Origin: Streptomyces sp. GESEQ-4
GTDB taxonomy: Bacteria; Actinomycetota; Actinomycetes; Streptomycetales; Streptomycetaceae
Assembly: GCF_017948455.1 (NCBI RefSeq)
Contig: NZ_JAFFSU010000011.1
Location: 62,001 to 126,000 of the forward strand
Reading direction: 5' to 3'
DNA: 64,000 nucleotides
Positions 49,539-57,909 of the stretch are shown in pieces. Position 1 is the stretch's first letter, and each line of letters starts with the position of its first letter. Below the pieces are notes generated by a model, which saw only the letters and a list, made by a program, of their open reading frames with translations, searched no databases and was not told the DNA's origin. The translations under genes were made by a program, and so were the position numbers.

Positions 49539-52072
49539 TGTTCCGCACCGCCCTGCGCAACGTACTCGCGCACAAGGCCCGGCTGTTGATGACCGTGCTC
49601 GCCGTCATGCTCGGCGTCGCGTTCGTCTCCGGCACCCTGGTCTTCGCCGACACCCTCTCCAACGCCTTCCGCAACCAGTCGGCGAAGAGCTACGACGACG
49701 TCGCCGTCTCCATCACCTCGTACGCCAACTCGGACGACCCCAAGGAAGAGCCCGGCCTCTCCCGGAAGACCCTCGACAAGATCTCCGCGGTGGACGGCGT
49801 CGCCACCGTGTCCGGCCGCGTCGACGGCTTCGCCGGGGTCGCCGACCCCGACGGGAAGCTGATCGGCGTCGGCTGGTCCAACAAGGGCTCCAACTTCGCC
49901 CCCGGCAAGGACGGCAAGGACCCCGCCTACACGTTCACCGACGGCTCCGGCCCGGTGAAGGACGGTCAGATCGCCCTGGACAAGGAGTCCGCGGCCAAGG
50001 GCGAGTACCAGGTCGGCGACCGGGTCCGGGTCGCCACCAACGGGCCGGTACAGGAGTTCACCCTCAGCGGTGTGTTCACCACCGAGGACGGGGCGGTGAA
50101 CGCCGGCGGAAGCCTCGTCCTCTTCGACACCGCCGTCGCCCAGAAGCAGTACCTCAAGCCGGGCTACTTCGAGAGTGCCATCGTCACCGCCGCCCCCGGT
50201 GCGAACGATGCGAAGATCCTGACCGCGGTCAAGCCGCTGCTGTCCGACACGGCCGAGGCGCAGACCGGCCAGGCGCTCGCGGACCAGCAGGCCAAGGACA
50301 TCGAGCAGGGACTGGGCTCGCTCAAGCAGATCCTGCTCGGCTTCGCGGGCATCGCGCTCTTCGTCGGGATCTTCCTGATCTCCAACACCTTCACGATGCT
50401 GGTCGCCCAGCGCACGAAGGAGATCGCCCTGATGCGCGCCGTCGGCGCGTCCCGCAAGCAGATCACCCGCTCGGTGCTCGCCGAGGCCGCGGTGGTGGGC
50501 CTGATCGCCTCGGTGATCGGCTTCGGCCTGGGCGTCGGTCTCGCGGTCGTTCTGCGGTCCGGAATGGCCGCGTTCGAGATGAAGACTCCGGACGGCCCGC
50601 TGATCCTGTCCGCCACGCCGGTGATCGCCGCGATCGGTGTCGGTGTGCTGATCACGATGTTCGCCGCCTGGCTGCCCGGCCGCCGGGCCGCGAAGATCCC
50701 GCCGGTGGCGGCCATGAGCAGCGTCCACGCGGTGGCGACCACCAAGTCGCTGGTGGTGCGCAACTCCATCGGTACGGCCATCACCGGCCTCGGCGCGGCC
50801 GCGATCGTGGCGGGTGCCTCGACCGGCGGCAGCGACGGCCGGATGTACATCGCGGTGGGCGCGTTCTTCGCGCTGGTCGGTGTGATCATCCTGATCCCGC
50901 TGCTGTCCCGGCCCGTGATCGCGCTCGTCCGTCCGCTGCTGGTCGGCCCGTTCGGGGTGGCCGGCAAGCTGGCCGGCCAGAACGCGGTCCGCAACCCGCG
51001 CCGCACCGGCGCCACCGCCTCCGCGCTGGCCATCGGACTGACGCTGGTGACCGGCCTGTCGGTGCTCGGTATCACGGTCGGCACGGCCATCGACAAGATG
51101 ACCACGGACAACATCAAGGCCGACTACATGGTCTCGATGGCGAACGGCGGGGACCTCGACCAGTCCGCGCTGACGGCGCTGGAGAAGGCCAAGGGCGTCA
51201 CCGCGGTCTCGCCGCAGCAGGATGTCGGCCTCGAGGTCGCCGGCGGGGACTGGGTGTCCACTTCGGCGGTGACACCGGGCGCCATCCAGCACGTCCTGAA
51301 CGTCGACGTCGTCACCGGCGACATCGACTCGCTCGCCAAGGGCCAGATCGCGGTCGCGGAGAAGACGGCCAAGAGCAAGGGCTGGAGGACCGGCGACAAG
51401 GTCGACGTCACCTTCACCGACGAGTCGAAGGCCACGCTGACGGTGGGCGCCGTCTACAAGGACAGCGAGTTCCTCTCCCCCGTGCTCATCGACACCAAGG
51501 TCGTGAACCCGCACGAGGTGAGGCCGTACATCCCGCAGATCTTCGTGAAGGTCGACGGCGGCCAGACCGCTGCGAACGAGAAGGTCCTCATCGACGCGCT
51601 GGGCGACAACCCCGCGATCACGGTCATGGACAAGCAGGACATCCGCAACGAGTTCGGCGGCGCCATCAACACGATGCTGAACATCATGTACGGCCTGCTC
51701 GCGATGGCCCTGATCATCGCCGTGCTGGGCGTCGTCAACACCCTCGCGATGTCGGTCTTCGAACGGCAGCAGGAGATCGGCATGCTGCGGGCGATCGGTC
51801 TCGACCGGCGCCGGGTGAAGCGGATGGTCCGCCTTGAGGCCGTGGTCATCTCGGTGTTCGGCGCGGTGGTCGGCATCGGTCTCGGCTCGTTCCTCGGCTG
51901 GGCGATCGGCGAGACCATCAAGAGCGAGATCCCGGGCTACGCGCTGGTCCTGCCCTGGGACCGGATCGGGATCTTCCTGGTGCTGGCCGCACTGGTGGGC
52001 GTCCTGGCCGCGCTGTGGCCGGCCCGCAACGCCGCGAGGCTCAACATGCTCAACGCGATCAAGACGGAATAG
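49538..52072 (+). CDS. FtsX-like ABC transporter permease with duplicated permease domains
   Basis: An 844-residue permease. An N-terminal span (LLMTVLAVMLGVAFVSGTLV) and extracellular domain (about 40-255) precede the first FtsX domain (ILLGFAGIALFVGIFLISNT with QRTKEIALMRAVGASRKQI). A second N-terminal-like span and extracellular domain follow, then a second FtsX domain ending QQEIGMLRAIGLDRRRVKRM and NMLNAIKTE. About ten spans in all. It pairs with the ATPase before it. Such systems export lipoproteins, peptides or envelope molecules; the substrate is unknown. Confidence 0.93.
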   Translation: MFRTALRNVLAHKARLLMTVLAVMLGVAFVSGTLVFADTLSNAFRNQSAKSYDDVAVSITSYANSDDPKEEPGLSRKTLDKISAVDGVATVSGRVDGFAGVADPDGKLIGVGWSNKGSNFAPGKDGKDPAYTFTDGSGPVKDGQIALDKESAAKGEYQVGDRVRVATNGPVQEFTLSGVFTTEDGAVNAGGSLVLFDTAVAQKQYLKPGYFESAIVTAAPGANDAKILTAVKPLLSDTAEAQTGQALADQQAKDIEQGLGSLKQILLGFAGIALFVGIFLISNTFTMLVAQRTKEIALMRAVGASRKQITRSVLAEAAVVGLIASVIGFGLGVGLAVVLRSGMAAFEMKTPDGPLILSATPVIAAIGVGVLITMFAAWLPGRRAAKIPPVAAMSSVHAVATTKSLVVRNSIGTAITGLGAAAIVAGASTGGSDGRMYIAVGAFFALVGVIILIPLLSRPVIALVRPLLVGPFGVAGKLAGQNAVRNPRRTGATASALAIGLTLVTGLSVLGITVGTAIDKMTTDNIKADYMVSMANGGDLDQSALTALEKAKGVTAVSPQQDVGLEVAGGDWVSTSAVTPGAIQHVLNVDVVTGDIDSLAKGQIAVAEKTAKSKGWRTGDKVDVTFTDESKATLTVGAVYKDSEFLSPVLIDTKVVNPHEVRPYIPQIFVKVDGGQTAANEKVLIDALGDNPAITVMDKQDIRNEFGGAINTMLNIMYGLLAMALIIAVLGVVNTLAMSVFERQQEIGMLRAIGLDRRRVKRMVRLEAVVISVFGAVVGIGLGSFLGWAIGETIKSEIPGYALVLPWDRIGIFLVLAALVGVLAALWPARNAARLNMLNAIKTE

Positions 52073-52107
52073 CCGTACTCGGACTGTCAGAACACCCCCA
52101 GGCACAT

Positions 52108-52137
52108 GGGCCCCGTTCCCGGGAGGGAGCGGGGCCC
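52108..52137. terminator. Hairpin terminator after the ABC permease
   Basis: GGGCCCCGTTCCC pairs with GGGAGCGGGGCCC over 13 bases (one wobble) around a four-base loop, followed by TTG. It lies between the converging permease and cyclopropane-synthase-like genes. Confidence 0.85.
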
Positions 52138-52145
52138 TTGGTGTT

Positions 52146-53435
52146 TCAGGCCCAGTTGCGGGAGCGCAACGGCATCCCCGAGTCACCCGACGTGGGTGTG
52201 CGGACGGCCAGCACCTGGTTGACGCCGATGCGGTTGTGCTCGAAGGCGAGCGCGCAGGCCGCCATGTAGAGAAGCCAGACGCGGGCGCGGCCGGGACTGG
52301 TGAGCCGTACGGCATGGGCCCAGTCGGCCTGCAGATTGGCGACCCAGCGGCGCAAGGTGAGCGCGTAGTGCTCGCGGATCGCCTCGACGTCCCGCACCTC
52401 GAACCGCGCACGCTCCAACTGGGTCACCGTGGCGCCGACGGGGGCGAGTTCGCCGTCGGGGAAGACGTAGGAGTCGATGAAATCGTCCACGCTGTACGTC
52501 GACTCGTCGCGCTGCGGGCGGCGGGCGATCTGGTGGTTGAGCAGCCGTCCGCCGGGCTTGAGCAAGGCGTACAGGGTACGGGCGTACTCCAGATAGCGGG
52601 CGGAGCCGACGTGTTCGGCCATGCCGATGGAGGAGATCGCGTCGTACGGCCCGTCGGCGACGTCCCGGTAGTCCTGCACCCGGATCTCCACCTTGTCCGT
52701 CAGCCCCTCACCCGCGACGCGCTTACGGGCGTACGCGGCCTGCTCGTGGGACAGGGTGATGCCGACGACGCTCACGCCGTGCTCGCGGGCGGCGTGGATG
52801 GCCATGGAGCCCCAGCCGCAGCCGACGTCGAGCAGCCGCTGACCGGGCGTCAGGGCGAGCTTGCGGCAGACGAGTTCGAGCTTGTCGCGCTGGGCGTCCT
52901 CCAGCGTCCCGGCGTCCTCCCAGTAGGCGCACGAGTAGACCATGGACGGGCCGAGGACGATCTCGTAGAAGTCGTTGCCGACGTCGTAGTGGTGGCTGAT
53001 GGCGCGTCTGTCGCTGCGCTTGGTGTGGAGGTGGGCGCGCCCGCGGCGGACCTCCTCGCGGGGCGGGGCGGGCGGCAGCGCGGGCCCGCCGAGCTTCACC
53101 AGTCCGCGTACGGCGGCCCGCACCTCGGGGTCGCGCAGCGCCTGGACGAGGGTCCGGTCGTCCTCCCCGCGCTCCCAGATGAACCCGGACATCAGATCGA
53201 GGGCGGTGTAGAGGTCGCCGTCGATGTCCAGGTCACCGGCGACCCAGGCGCGGGCGAGGCCCAGTTCGCCCGGCTTCCACAGCAGCCGGCGCACGGCACG
53301 GCGATTGCGTACGACGAGGGTCGGCGCACCCGGCGGCCCCGCCTGCGAACCGTCCCAGGCGCGGATGCGCACCGGGAGCGGTACCCCCAGCAACTGTTCG
53401 ACGAGGCTCTTCAGCCGCTGTGCGGCGTCTGGCAT
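52146..53435 (-). CDS. Cyclopropane-fatty-acyl-phospholipid synthase-like methyltransferase
   Basis: A 429-residue SAM-dependent methyltransferase of the CFA synthase family, which methylenates unsaturated acyl chains in phospholipids. It has a CFA-type N-terminal region (about 1-130), HYDVGNDFYEIVLGPSMVYS, SAM motif LLDVGCGWGSMAIHAA, VGITLSHEQAAYA and ISSIGMAEHVG. I chose the ATG at 53433-53435, with GGAGG upstream; the longer open frame has no homology. It is downstream of ndh on the same strand but separated by two hairpins, so it is probably transcribed on its own. Confidence 0.9.
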   Translation of the reverse strand: MPDAAQRLKSLVEQLLGVPLPVRIRAWDGSQAGPPGAPTLVVRNRRAVRRLLWKPGELGLARAWVAGDLDIDGDLYTALDLMSGFIWERGEDDRTLVQALRDPEVRAAVRGLVKLGGPALPPAPPREEVRRGRAHLHTKRSDRRAISHHYDVGNDFYEIVLGPSMVYSCAYWEDAGTLEDAQRDKLELVCRKLALTPGQRLLDVGCGWGSMAIHAAREHGVSVVGITLSHEQAAYARKRVAGEGLTDKVEIRVQDYRDVADGPYDAISSIGMAEHVGSARYLEYARTLYALLKPGGRLLNHQIARRPQRDESTYSVDDFIDSYVFPDGELAPVGATVTQLERARFEVRDVEAIREHYALTLRRWVANLQADWAHAVRLTSPGRARVWLLYMAACALAFEHNRIGVNQVLAVRTPTSGDSGMPLRSRNWA

Positions 53436-53493
53436 GGCGCACACCTCCGTGACGGGGATCCCGGAATGTCCCCACACCACGTAAACAAAAACA

Positions 53494-53513
53494 GGGGGAC
53501 TGCGCAGTCCCCC
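53494..53513 (-). terminator. Palindromic hairpin with T-rich tail before the CFA-synthase-like gene
   Basis: GGGGGACTGCGCAGTCCCCC is a perfect palindrome. On the minus strand it is followed by TGTTTTTGTTT, so it looks like an intrinsic terminator or attenuator 60 bases upstream of the CFA-synthase-like start. Confidence 0.7.
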
Positions 53514-53579
53514 AAGAGCGTTACAGCTCGGCAAAATACATGCAGCGACCACATACTCAGCCCGTCCGGCGTGTGAACG

Positions 53580-53621
53580 CCGAAGGGCCTCCCGCACCAC
53601 GGATGGCGGGAGGCCCTTCGG
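53580..53621 (-). terminator. Hairpin terminator after ndh
   Basis: A 16-base perfect stem (CCGAAGGGCCTCCCGC / GCGGGAGGCCCTTCGG) with a ten-base loop lies 24 bases beyond the ndh stop on the minus strand. Confidence 0.88.
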
Positions 53622-53644
53622 TTTCGTTCAGCGACCGGAGCCGG

Positions 53645-55018
53645 TCAGGATGCCTTGGCCTTCTCCTGCTTGGGCGCCGCAGGCACCGGCTTCGCCGCCT
53701 CGTAGAACTCCTCGCGCGGGTGCTCCATCGCGCCGAGCGAGACGACCTCGCGCTTGAGGAACATGCCGAGGGTCCAGTCGGCGAAGACACGGACCTTGCG
53801 GTTCCAGGTCGGCATGGCCAGACCGTGGTAGCCGCGGTGCATGTACCAGGCGAGCCGGCCCTTGAGCTTGATCTTCATCTTGCCCATGACGATCATCGCG
53901 ACGCCCTTGTGGAGGCCGAGGCCTGCCACCGCGCCCTTGTTGGCGTGGGCGTAATCCTTCTGCGGGAAGCCCCGCATACCGGAGATCACGTTGTCGCCGA
54001 GCACCCTGGCCTGGCGCAGCGCGTGCTGGGCGTTCGGCGGGCACCAGGCGTTGGGGTTGCCGGCCTTGCGGCCGACGAGGTCCGGGACCTGGGCGTTGTC
54101 GCCGGCGGCCCAGATGTAGTCGGTGCCCGCGACCTGGAGGGTCGGCTCGCAGTCGACGTGACCGCGGGGGCCGAGCGGCAGGCCGTAGCGGGACAGGACC
54201 GGGTTGGGCTTGACGCCGGCGGTCCACACGATGGTGCTGGAGTCGACCTCGAGGCCGTTCTTCAGCACCACATGGCCGTCGATGCAGGAGTCCATGGAGG
54301 TGGAGAGGTAGACCTCGACCCCGCGGGCCTCCAGGTGCTCCTTGCCGTACTGGCCGAGCTTGGGGCCGACCTCGGGAAGGATCTTGTCGGCGGCGTCGAC
54401 GAGGATGAACCGCATGTCCTCGCGCGAGACGTTGGCGTAGTACTTGGCCGCGTCGCGGGCCATGTCCTCGACCTCGCCGATGGTCTCCGCGCCCGCGAAG
54501 CCACCGCCGATGAAGACGAAGGTGAGCGCCTTGCGGCGGATCTCCTCGTCGGTGGTGGAGGCGGCCTTGTCGAGCTGCTCCAGCACGTGGTTGCGCAGGC
54601 CGATGGCCTCCTCGATGCCCTTCATACCGATGCCCTGCTCGGCGAGGCCGGGGATCGGGAAGGTGCGGGAGACCGCGCCGAGCGCGACGACCAGGTAGTC
54701 GAAGGGCAGCTCGTACGCCTCGCCGACCAGCGGGGCGACGGTGGCGACCTTGCGGTCCTGGTCGATGGTGGTGACCCGGCCGGTGAGGACCTCCGCCTTG
54801 GGCAGCACGCGTCGCAGCGGGACGACGACGTGGCGAGGGGAGATGTTGCCGGCGGCGGTTTCGGGGAGGAAGGGCTGGTAGGTCATGTACGACCGGGGGT
54901 CGACGACCGTGACGGTCGCCTCGCCGTAGCGCATCTTCTTCTGAATGCGCCGAGCTGCGTACAGGCCTACGTACCCACCGCCTACTACGAGGATCCTGGG
55001 ACGCTCCGTGGTGCTCAT
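53645..55018 (-). CDS. ndh: Type II NADH dehydrogenase (NDH-2)
   Basis: A 457-residue flavoprotein that passes electrons from NADH to menaquinone without pumping protons. The FAD motif RILVVGGGYVGLYAARR is at the N-terminus, the NADH motif FVFIGGGFAGAETIGEVEDM near residue 170, and IWAAGDNAQVPD (FAD C-motif) near residue 305. The C-terminal 100 residues form a membrane-associated region (AWYMHRGYHGLAM). The ATG at 55016-55018 gives MSTTERPRIL. It overlaps the stop of a short upstream reading frame. A Rex-like site lies about 320 bases upstream, fitting NADH/NAD control. Confidence 0.92.
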   Translation of the reverse strand: MSTTERPRILVVGGGYVGLYAARRIQKKMRYGEATVTVVDPRSYMTYQPFLPETAAGNISPRHVVVPLRRVLPKAEVLTGRVTTIDQDRKVATVAPLVGEAYELPFDYLVVALGAVSRTFPIPGLAEQGIGMKGIEEAIGLRNHVLEQLDKAASTTDEEIRRKALTFVFIGGGFAGAETIGEVEDMARDAAKYYANVSREDMRFILVDAADKILPEVGPKLGQYGKEHLEARGVEVYLSTSMDSCIDGHVVLKNGLEVDSSTIVWTAGVKPNPVLSRYGLPLGPRGHVDCEPTLQVAGTDYIWAAGDNAQVPDLVGRKAGNPNAWCPPNAQHALRQARVLGDNVISGMRGFPQKDYAHANKGAVAGLGLHKGVAMIVMGKMKIKLKGRLAWYMHRGYHGLAMPTWNRKVRVFADWTLGMFLKREVVSLGAMEHPREEFYEAAKPVPAAPKQEKAKAS

Positions 55019-55068
55019 GCCATCGAGTATCCACCTGCCCCAGGGGGGTGGCTCGTGCGCCCCTTCAC
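55015..55068 (-). other. Possible 17-codon leader ORF overlapping the ndh start
   Basis: A GTG at 55066-55068, preceded by AAGGAG three to four bases away, opens a 17-residue frame (VKGRTSHPPGAGGYSMA). Its TGA overlaps the ndh ATG as ATGA. ndh itself has only a weak ribosome-binding site, so coupled translation from this leader is plausible. It is too short for homology evidence. Confidence 0.4.
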
Positions 55069-55540
55069 AAGCTCCTTCAGGGGGTGTGTTATTCTGCGCG
55101 GCCCGCGTGACACAGGTCATGCCGGCCAGGGGGAACCACCGTACCGGTCGACCCGTTGTCAATGCCGCGTGAGCTGCCTCTCTGTTCCGCCGGGCCCTGC
55201 GTGAGCCCCTCGAAACACCCTCCGCGACACCCTCGCGCAACGTCTCCGTCACGCACTCCTGAACACGTCCGCAGGCCCTTCCACCCCCCGGAAGGACCAA
55301 CCGGAGTCGGTTCGTCGCTCAACAGGGCAGAATTCCTTGTGAAGAACTTCACGAACTTTTTCGGCGGGGTGTCGCGGAGTGGCGCGTCATGCCCCCTCGG
55401 ATGCGCTCATACGTTATCCGGCCTGCTCAGCCGTTGGCTACCGATGAGTAATGAACGAGAGCTAGGCCACCGGTGCGTGTCGTTCACCCGTCAGCCACGC
55501 TCCGCGCGATATTGGACAGAAGTGTGCATAGCGTGCCCGC
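55019..55540. other. 522-base divergent regulatory region of ndh
   Basis: This is the longest gap in the window, between ndh (minus) and the small secreted-protein gene (plus). It holds the leader ORF next to ndh and a Rex-like palindrome at 55338-55353. ORFs crossing it show neither codon bias nor homology. Confidence 0.5.
55338..55353. promoter_or_regulatory. Rex-like operator (ROP)
   Basis: TGTGAA-GAAC-TTCACG matches the core of the Rex site (TGTGAA, four bases, TTCACA) except for the last base and the two inner C/G positions. Rex senses the NADH/NAD ratio and represses respiratory genes in Streptomyces. ndh, a known Rex target as I recall, begins about 320 bases away on the minus strand. 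Confidence 0.65.
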
Positions 55541-55753
55541 ATGAGCACTTCACTGCTGGCCACGAAGGCCATCTCGCGAATAGGCGCTGTCAGCGCGGTC
55601 CTGGGTATCGCTCTCGCGATGGGCGCGGTGACGACCGCGTCCGCCGCCGCGACACCCGCCACTCACGCCGCCGTAAAGGCCACTCCGGCCAAGGGTGGCG
55701 GCCATGGCGACGATGGGGGGTGCAGCGGCCTCATCGTCCTGCTCTGCAACTGA
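55541..55753 (+). CDS. Small secreted peptide of unknown function
   Basis: A 70-residue protein. It has a signal peptide (LLATKAISRIGAVSAVLGIA, then AMGAVTTASAA), leaving a mature peptide of about 35 residues rich in Ala/Thr/Gly/His and ending CSGLIVLLCN. The two cysteines near the end could form a disulfide. Families like this are common in Streptomyces. The GC pattern and the following terminator support expression, though the start lacks a strong ribosome-binding site. Confidence 0.65.
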   Translation: MSTSLLATKAISRIGAVSAVLGIALAMGAVTTASAAATPATHAAVKATPAKGGGHGDDGGCSGLIVLLCN

Positions 55754-55790
55754 CGGAAACTGACGGACTGCCCGCACGGGCTGCGGCGAA

Positions 55791-55823
55791 GGCCCCGGTT
55801 CCTCTCTATGAGGAGCCGGGGTC
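55791..55823. terminator. Hairpin between the small secreted peptide gene and ppx
   Basis: GGCCCCGGTTCCTCT pairs with AGGAGCCGGGGTC around CTATG, followed by TTCT. The right arm is nearly repeated at 55828-55843 (CTATGAGGAGCCAGGG), overlapping the last codons of the converging phosphatase gene. Confidence 0.8.
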
Positions 55824-55827
55824 TTCT

Positions 55828-56787
55828 CTATGAGGAGCCAGGGCCTTCTGCCACCTTGAACGCGATGCCGTCAAGGATGTCGTGCTCGCTCACGACGACC
55901 TCCTCGGCGCCGATCCGCTCCATGATCGAGAGCAGTACGAGAGCGCCCGCACCGATCACGTCCACGCGCCCCGGATGCATCGAGGGGATGGCCGCGCGCT
56001 CGGCGTGGGTGGAGTGCAGCAGCCGTTCGGTGATCTCCCGGACCCTGTCGTGCGAGACCCGGGAGTGGTGGATGGCAAAGGGGTCGTACTCGGGCAGGTC
56101 CTGCGCGATGGCGGAGACCGTGGTGACCGATCCAGCCAGTCCGACCAGCGTGCGCGCCTCGCGCAGCGGAACCGTCTCCTCGGCGAGGTCGAGGGCGGCG
56201 TCGATGTCGGCGCGCATGGCGGCGATCTGCTGCTCGCTGGGCGGGTCGGACACGACACCGTCGCGTACGAGGTGCCGCTCCGTCATCCGCACACAGCCGA
56301 CGTCCACGGAGCGCGCGGCACGCACATGCTCCTCCCCCACCACGAACTCGGTGGAGCCGCCCCCGATGTCCACCACGAGGTACGGCTTGTCGAGGTGATC
56401 GCTCCCCGCCAGCTCCTTCGTCGCCCCCGTGAACGAGAACTCCGCCTCCAGGTCACCGGAGATCACCTCGGGCTCCACACCGAGAATGTCCAGCACCCCC
56501 CGCACGAACTCGTCCCGGTTCTCGGCGTCCCGGGAAGCCGAGGTGGCCACGAACCGCAGCCGCTCCGCCCCGTGCTCCTTGATGATCGCCGCGTACTCCC
56601 GGCACGCCGCGAACGTCCGCTCCAACGCCTCGGGCGCAAGCCGCCCGGTCCGGTCCACCCCCTGCCCGAGCCGCACGATCGTCATACGCCGGTCCAGATC
56701 GACGAGTTGACCGCTCTGAGGGTCCACGTCGGCCACGAGAAGCCGGATGGAGTTGGTGCCGCAGTCGATGGCGGCGACGCGGGTCAC
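55828..56787 (-). CDS. Exopolyphosphatase / pppGpp phosphohydrolase (Ppx/GppA family)
   Basis: A 319-residue ASKHA-fold phosphatase. Phosphate-1 motif AIDCGTNSIRLLVAD at residues 6-20, DIGGGSTEFVVG near residue 150, and GLAGSVTTVSA near residue 220 are the family's nucleotide-binding loops. The GTG at 56785-56787 overlaps the DUF501 stop, so the two are translationally coupled. It is at the end of a divIC-DUF501-ppx gene string. The substrate could be polyphosphate or pppGpp. Confidence 0.9.
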   Translation of the reverse strand: MTRVAAIDCGTNSIRLLVADVDPQSGQLVDLDRRMTIVRLGQGVDRTGRLAPEALERTFAACREYAAIIKEHGAERLRFVATSASRDAENRDEFVRGVLDILGVEPEVISGDLEAEFSFTGATKELAGSDHLDKPYLVVDIGGGSTEFVVGEEHVRAARSVDVGCVRMTERHLVRDGVVSDPPSEQQIAAMRADIDAALDLAEETVPLREARTLVGLAGSVTTVSAIAQDLPEYDPFAIHHSRVSHDRVREITERLLHSTHAERAAIPSMHPGRVDVIGAGALVLLSIMERIGAEEVVVSEHDILDGIAFKVAEGPGSS

Positions 56788-57314
56788 TGCTCGTCCTCCT
56801 TCGGCGCCGTCACACACGCTCCCTTGCGCCACCACTCCGGCAGCATCGCGAGCGCCTCGTCGCCGAGCGGATTGACACCGGGTCCCGCGGCCAGCGAGTG
56901 CGCGACCAGCACATGCAGACACTTCACCCGGTCCGGCATCCCGCCCGCGCTCGGAAAGCCCGTCAGCTCATCGATCTCGTCCCGGCGCCGGATGTAGTCC
57001 TCGTGCGCGGAGCGGTACGCGGCGGCCAGCTCCGGCTCGGTCTCCAGACGCGCCGTCATCTCCTTCATGACGCCGTTCGCCTCGAGCGTGCCGATCGCCG
57101 ACGCGGCTTTGGGACACGTCAGGTAGTACAACGTCGGGAAGGGCGTCCCGTCGGGCAGTCGCGGCGCCGTCTCCACGACGTCCGGCTGCCCGCACGGGCA
57201 CCGGTGCGCGATGGCACGCAGCCCGCGCGGCGGACGCCCGAGCTGCTGCTTGAAGGCCTCGACATCCGCGTCGGTGGGCTCGGTGCGCTCAGTGGAGGGC
57301 GGGGGCGTTTCCAT
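56784..57314 (-). CDS. DUF501 domain protein
   Basis: A 176-residue protein of the DUF501 family, conserved in actinobacteria between divIC and ppx. The pattern includes QQLGRPPRGLRAIAHRCPCG, LPDGTPFPTLYYLTCPKAAS, FPSAGGMPDRVKCLHVLVAH and GVNPLGDEAL. The CPCG and C..H residues might bind metal. Its function is unknown. It is coupled to ppx by a GTGA overlap and follows divIC after 26 bases. Confidence 0.9.
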   Translation of the reverse strand: METPPPSTERTEPTDADVEAFKQQLGRPPRGLRAIAHRCPCGQPDVVETAPRLPDGTPFPTLYYLTCPKAASAIGTLEANGVMKEMTARLETEPELAAAYRSAHEDYIRRRDEIDELTGFPSAGGMPDRVKCLHVLVAHSLAAGPGVNPLGDEALAMLPEWWRKGACVTAPKEDEQ

Positions 57315-57340
57315 GCTCGTACGACATTCTCTCTGTCAGT

Positions 57341-57817
57341 TCACTGGGCGGAGGCGTCGGACTTGTCGACCCCGTCCCAGACGTTCAGGTACCAGGGGCG
57401 GTCCGCCGCCCCGGTGTCGGCGCGCGACTGCTTCGCCGCGTGCGGGTCGACCACGATGAACCCGGTCTCCCCCGGCATCACATAGTGCAGCCGCTGCCGG
57501 ATCTGCTGCTGGGCGTACGCGTCGTCCTGCCAGCGCGCCTTGAGGTCCCGCAGCTGCTCGACCCGCTGCTGGGCCTGCTGCTTCTGCCGCTGCAGGTCGG
57601 CGATCTCGGCGCGCTGGGAGACGTACTGCCTTATCGGATAGGCGAGGGCCACGACCAGCGAGCACAGGACGAGTGCCAGCAGCGCCGCGCGGCCGGTCAG
57701 CCGGGAGCGGCGGGCCTGGCGTTTGGTCTGGGACCGGTAGACACGGGCCGCCGTCTGCTCGCCGAGCAGCCGGATCCTGGTCGCGGTGGAGAATCGGTCC
57801 CGGTCCTTGACCGCCAT
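57341..57817 (-). CDS. divIC: Septum formation initiator DivIC/FtsB family protein
   Basis: A 158-residue bitopic membrane protein with a basic cytoplasmic N-terminus, one span (about residues 46-66, LLALVLCSLVVALAYPI) and an extracellular coiled coil (QRAEIADLQRQKQQAQQRVE), followed by QIRQRLHYVMPGETGF. This layout is DivIC/FtsB, a divisome component partnering FtsL and FtsQ. I chose the ATG at 57815-57817 with GGGGAGG upstream; an ATG at 57835 is possible. It lies just downstream of eno, separated by a hairpin. Confidence 0.9.
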   Translation of the reverse strand: MAVKDRDRFSTATRIRLLGEQTAARVYRSQTKRQARRSRLTGRAALLALVLCSLVVALAYPIRQYVSQRAEIADLQRQKQQAQQRVEQLRDLKARWQDDAYAQQQIRQRLHYVMPGETGFIVVDPHAAKQSRADTGAADRPWYLNVWDGVDKSDASAQ

Positions 57818-57840
57818 GACCCGCCTCCCCTTCATACGTG

Positions 57841-57885
57841 CGTACGTCCCCGCACACGGTACGGGACCGAGTACGGGGACGTACG
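57841..57885 (-). terminator. Inverted repeat between eno and divIC
   Basis: A perfect 12-base stem (CGTACGTCCCCG / CGGGGACGTACG) with a 21-base loop follows the eno stop and precedes the divIC start. It probably ends or attenuates eno transcription. Confidence 0.7.
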
Positions 57886-57909
57886 TACGACGCTGCTCTA
57901 AGGCCTGTG

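Noticed and set aside
48836..52411. A 1191-codon open frame on the minus strand opposite the ABC exporter genes
   Set aside because: It is an antisense shadow of the ATPase and FtsX permease genes. Its composition (Arg/Asp/Gly/His-rich) is that of a mirrored high-GC gene, and the plus-strand genes carry clear ABC motifs.
55089..55352. An 87-codon minus-strand ORF upstream of ndh
   Set aside because: It has no ribosome-binding site, codon bias or recognisable domain, and it overlaps the Rex-like operator region.
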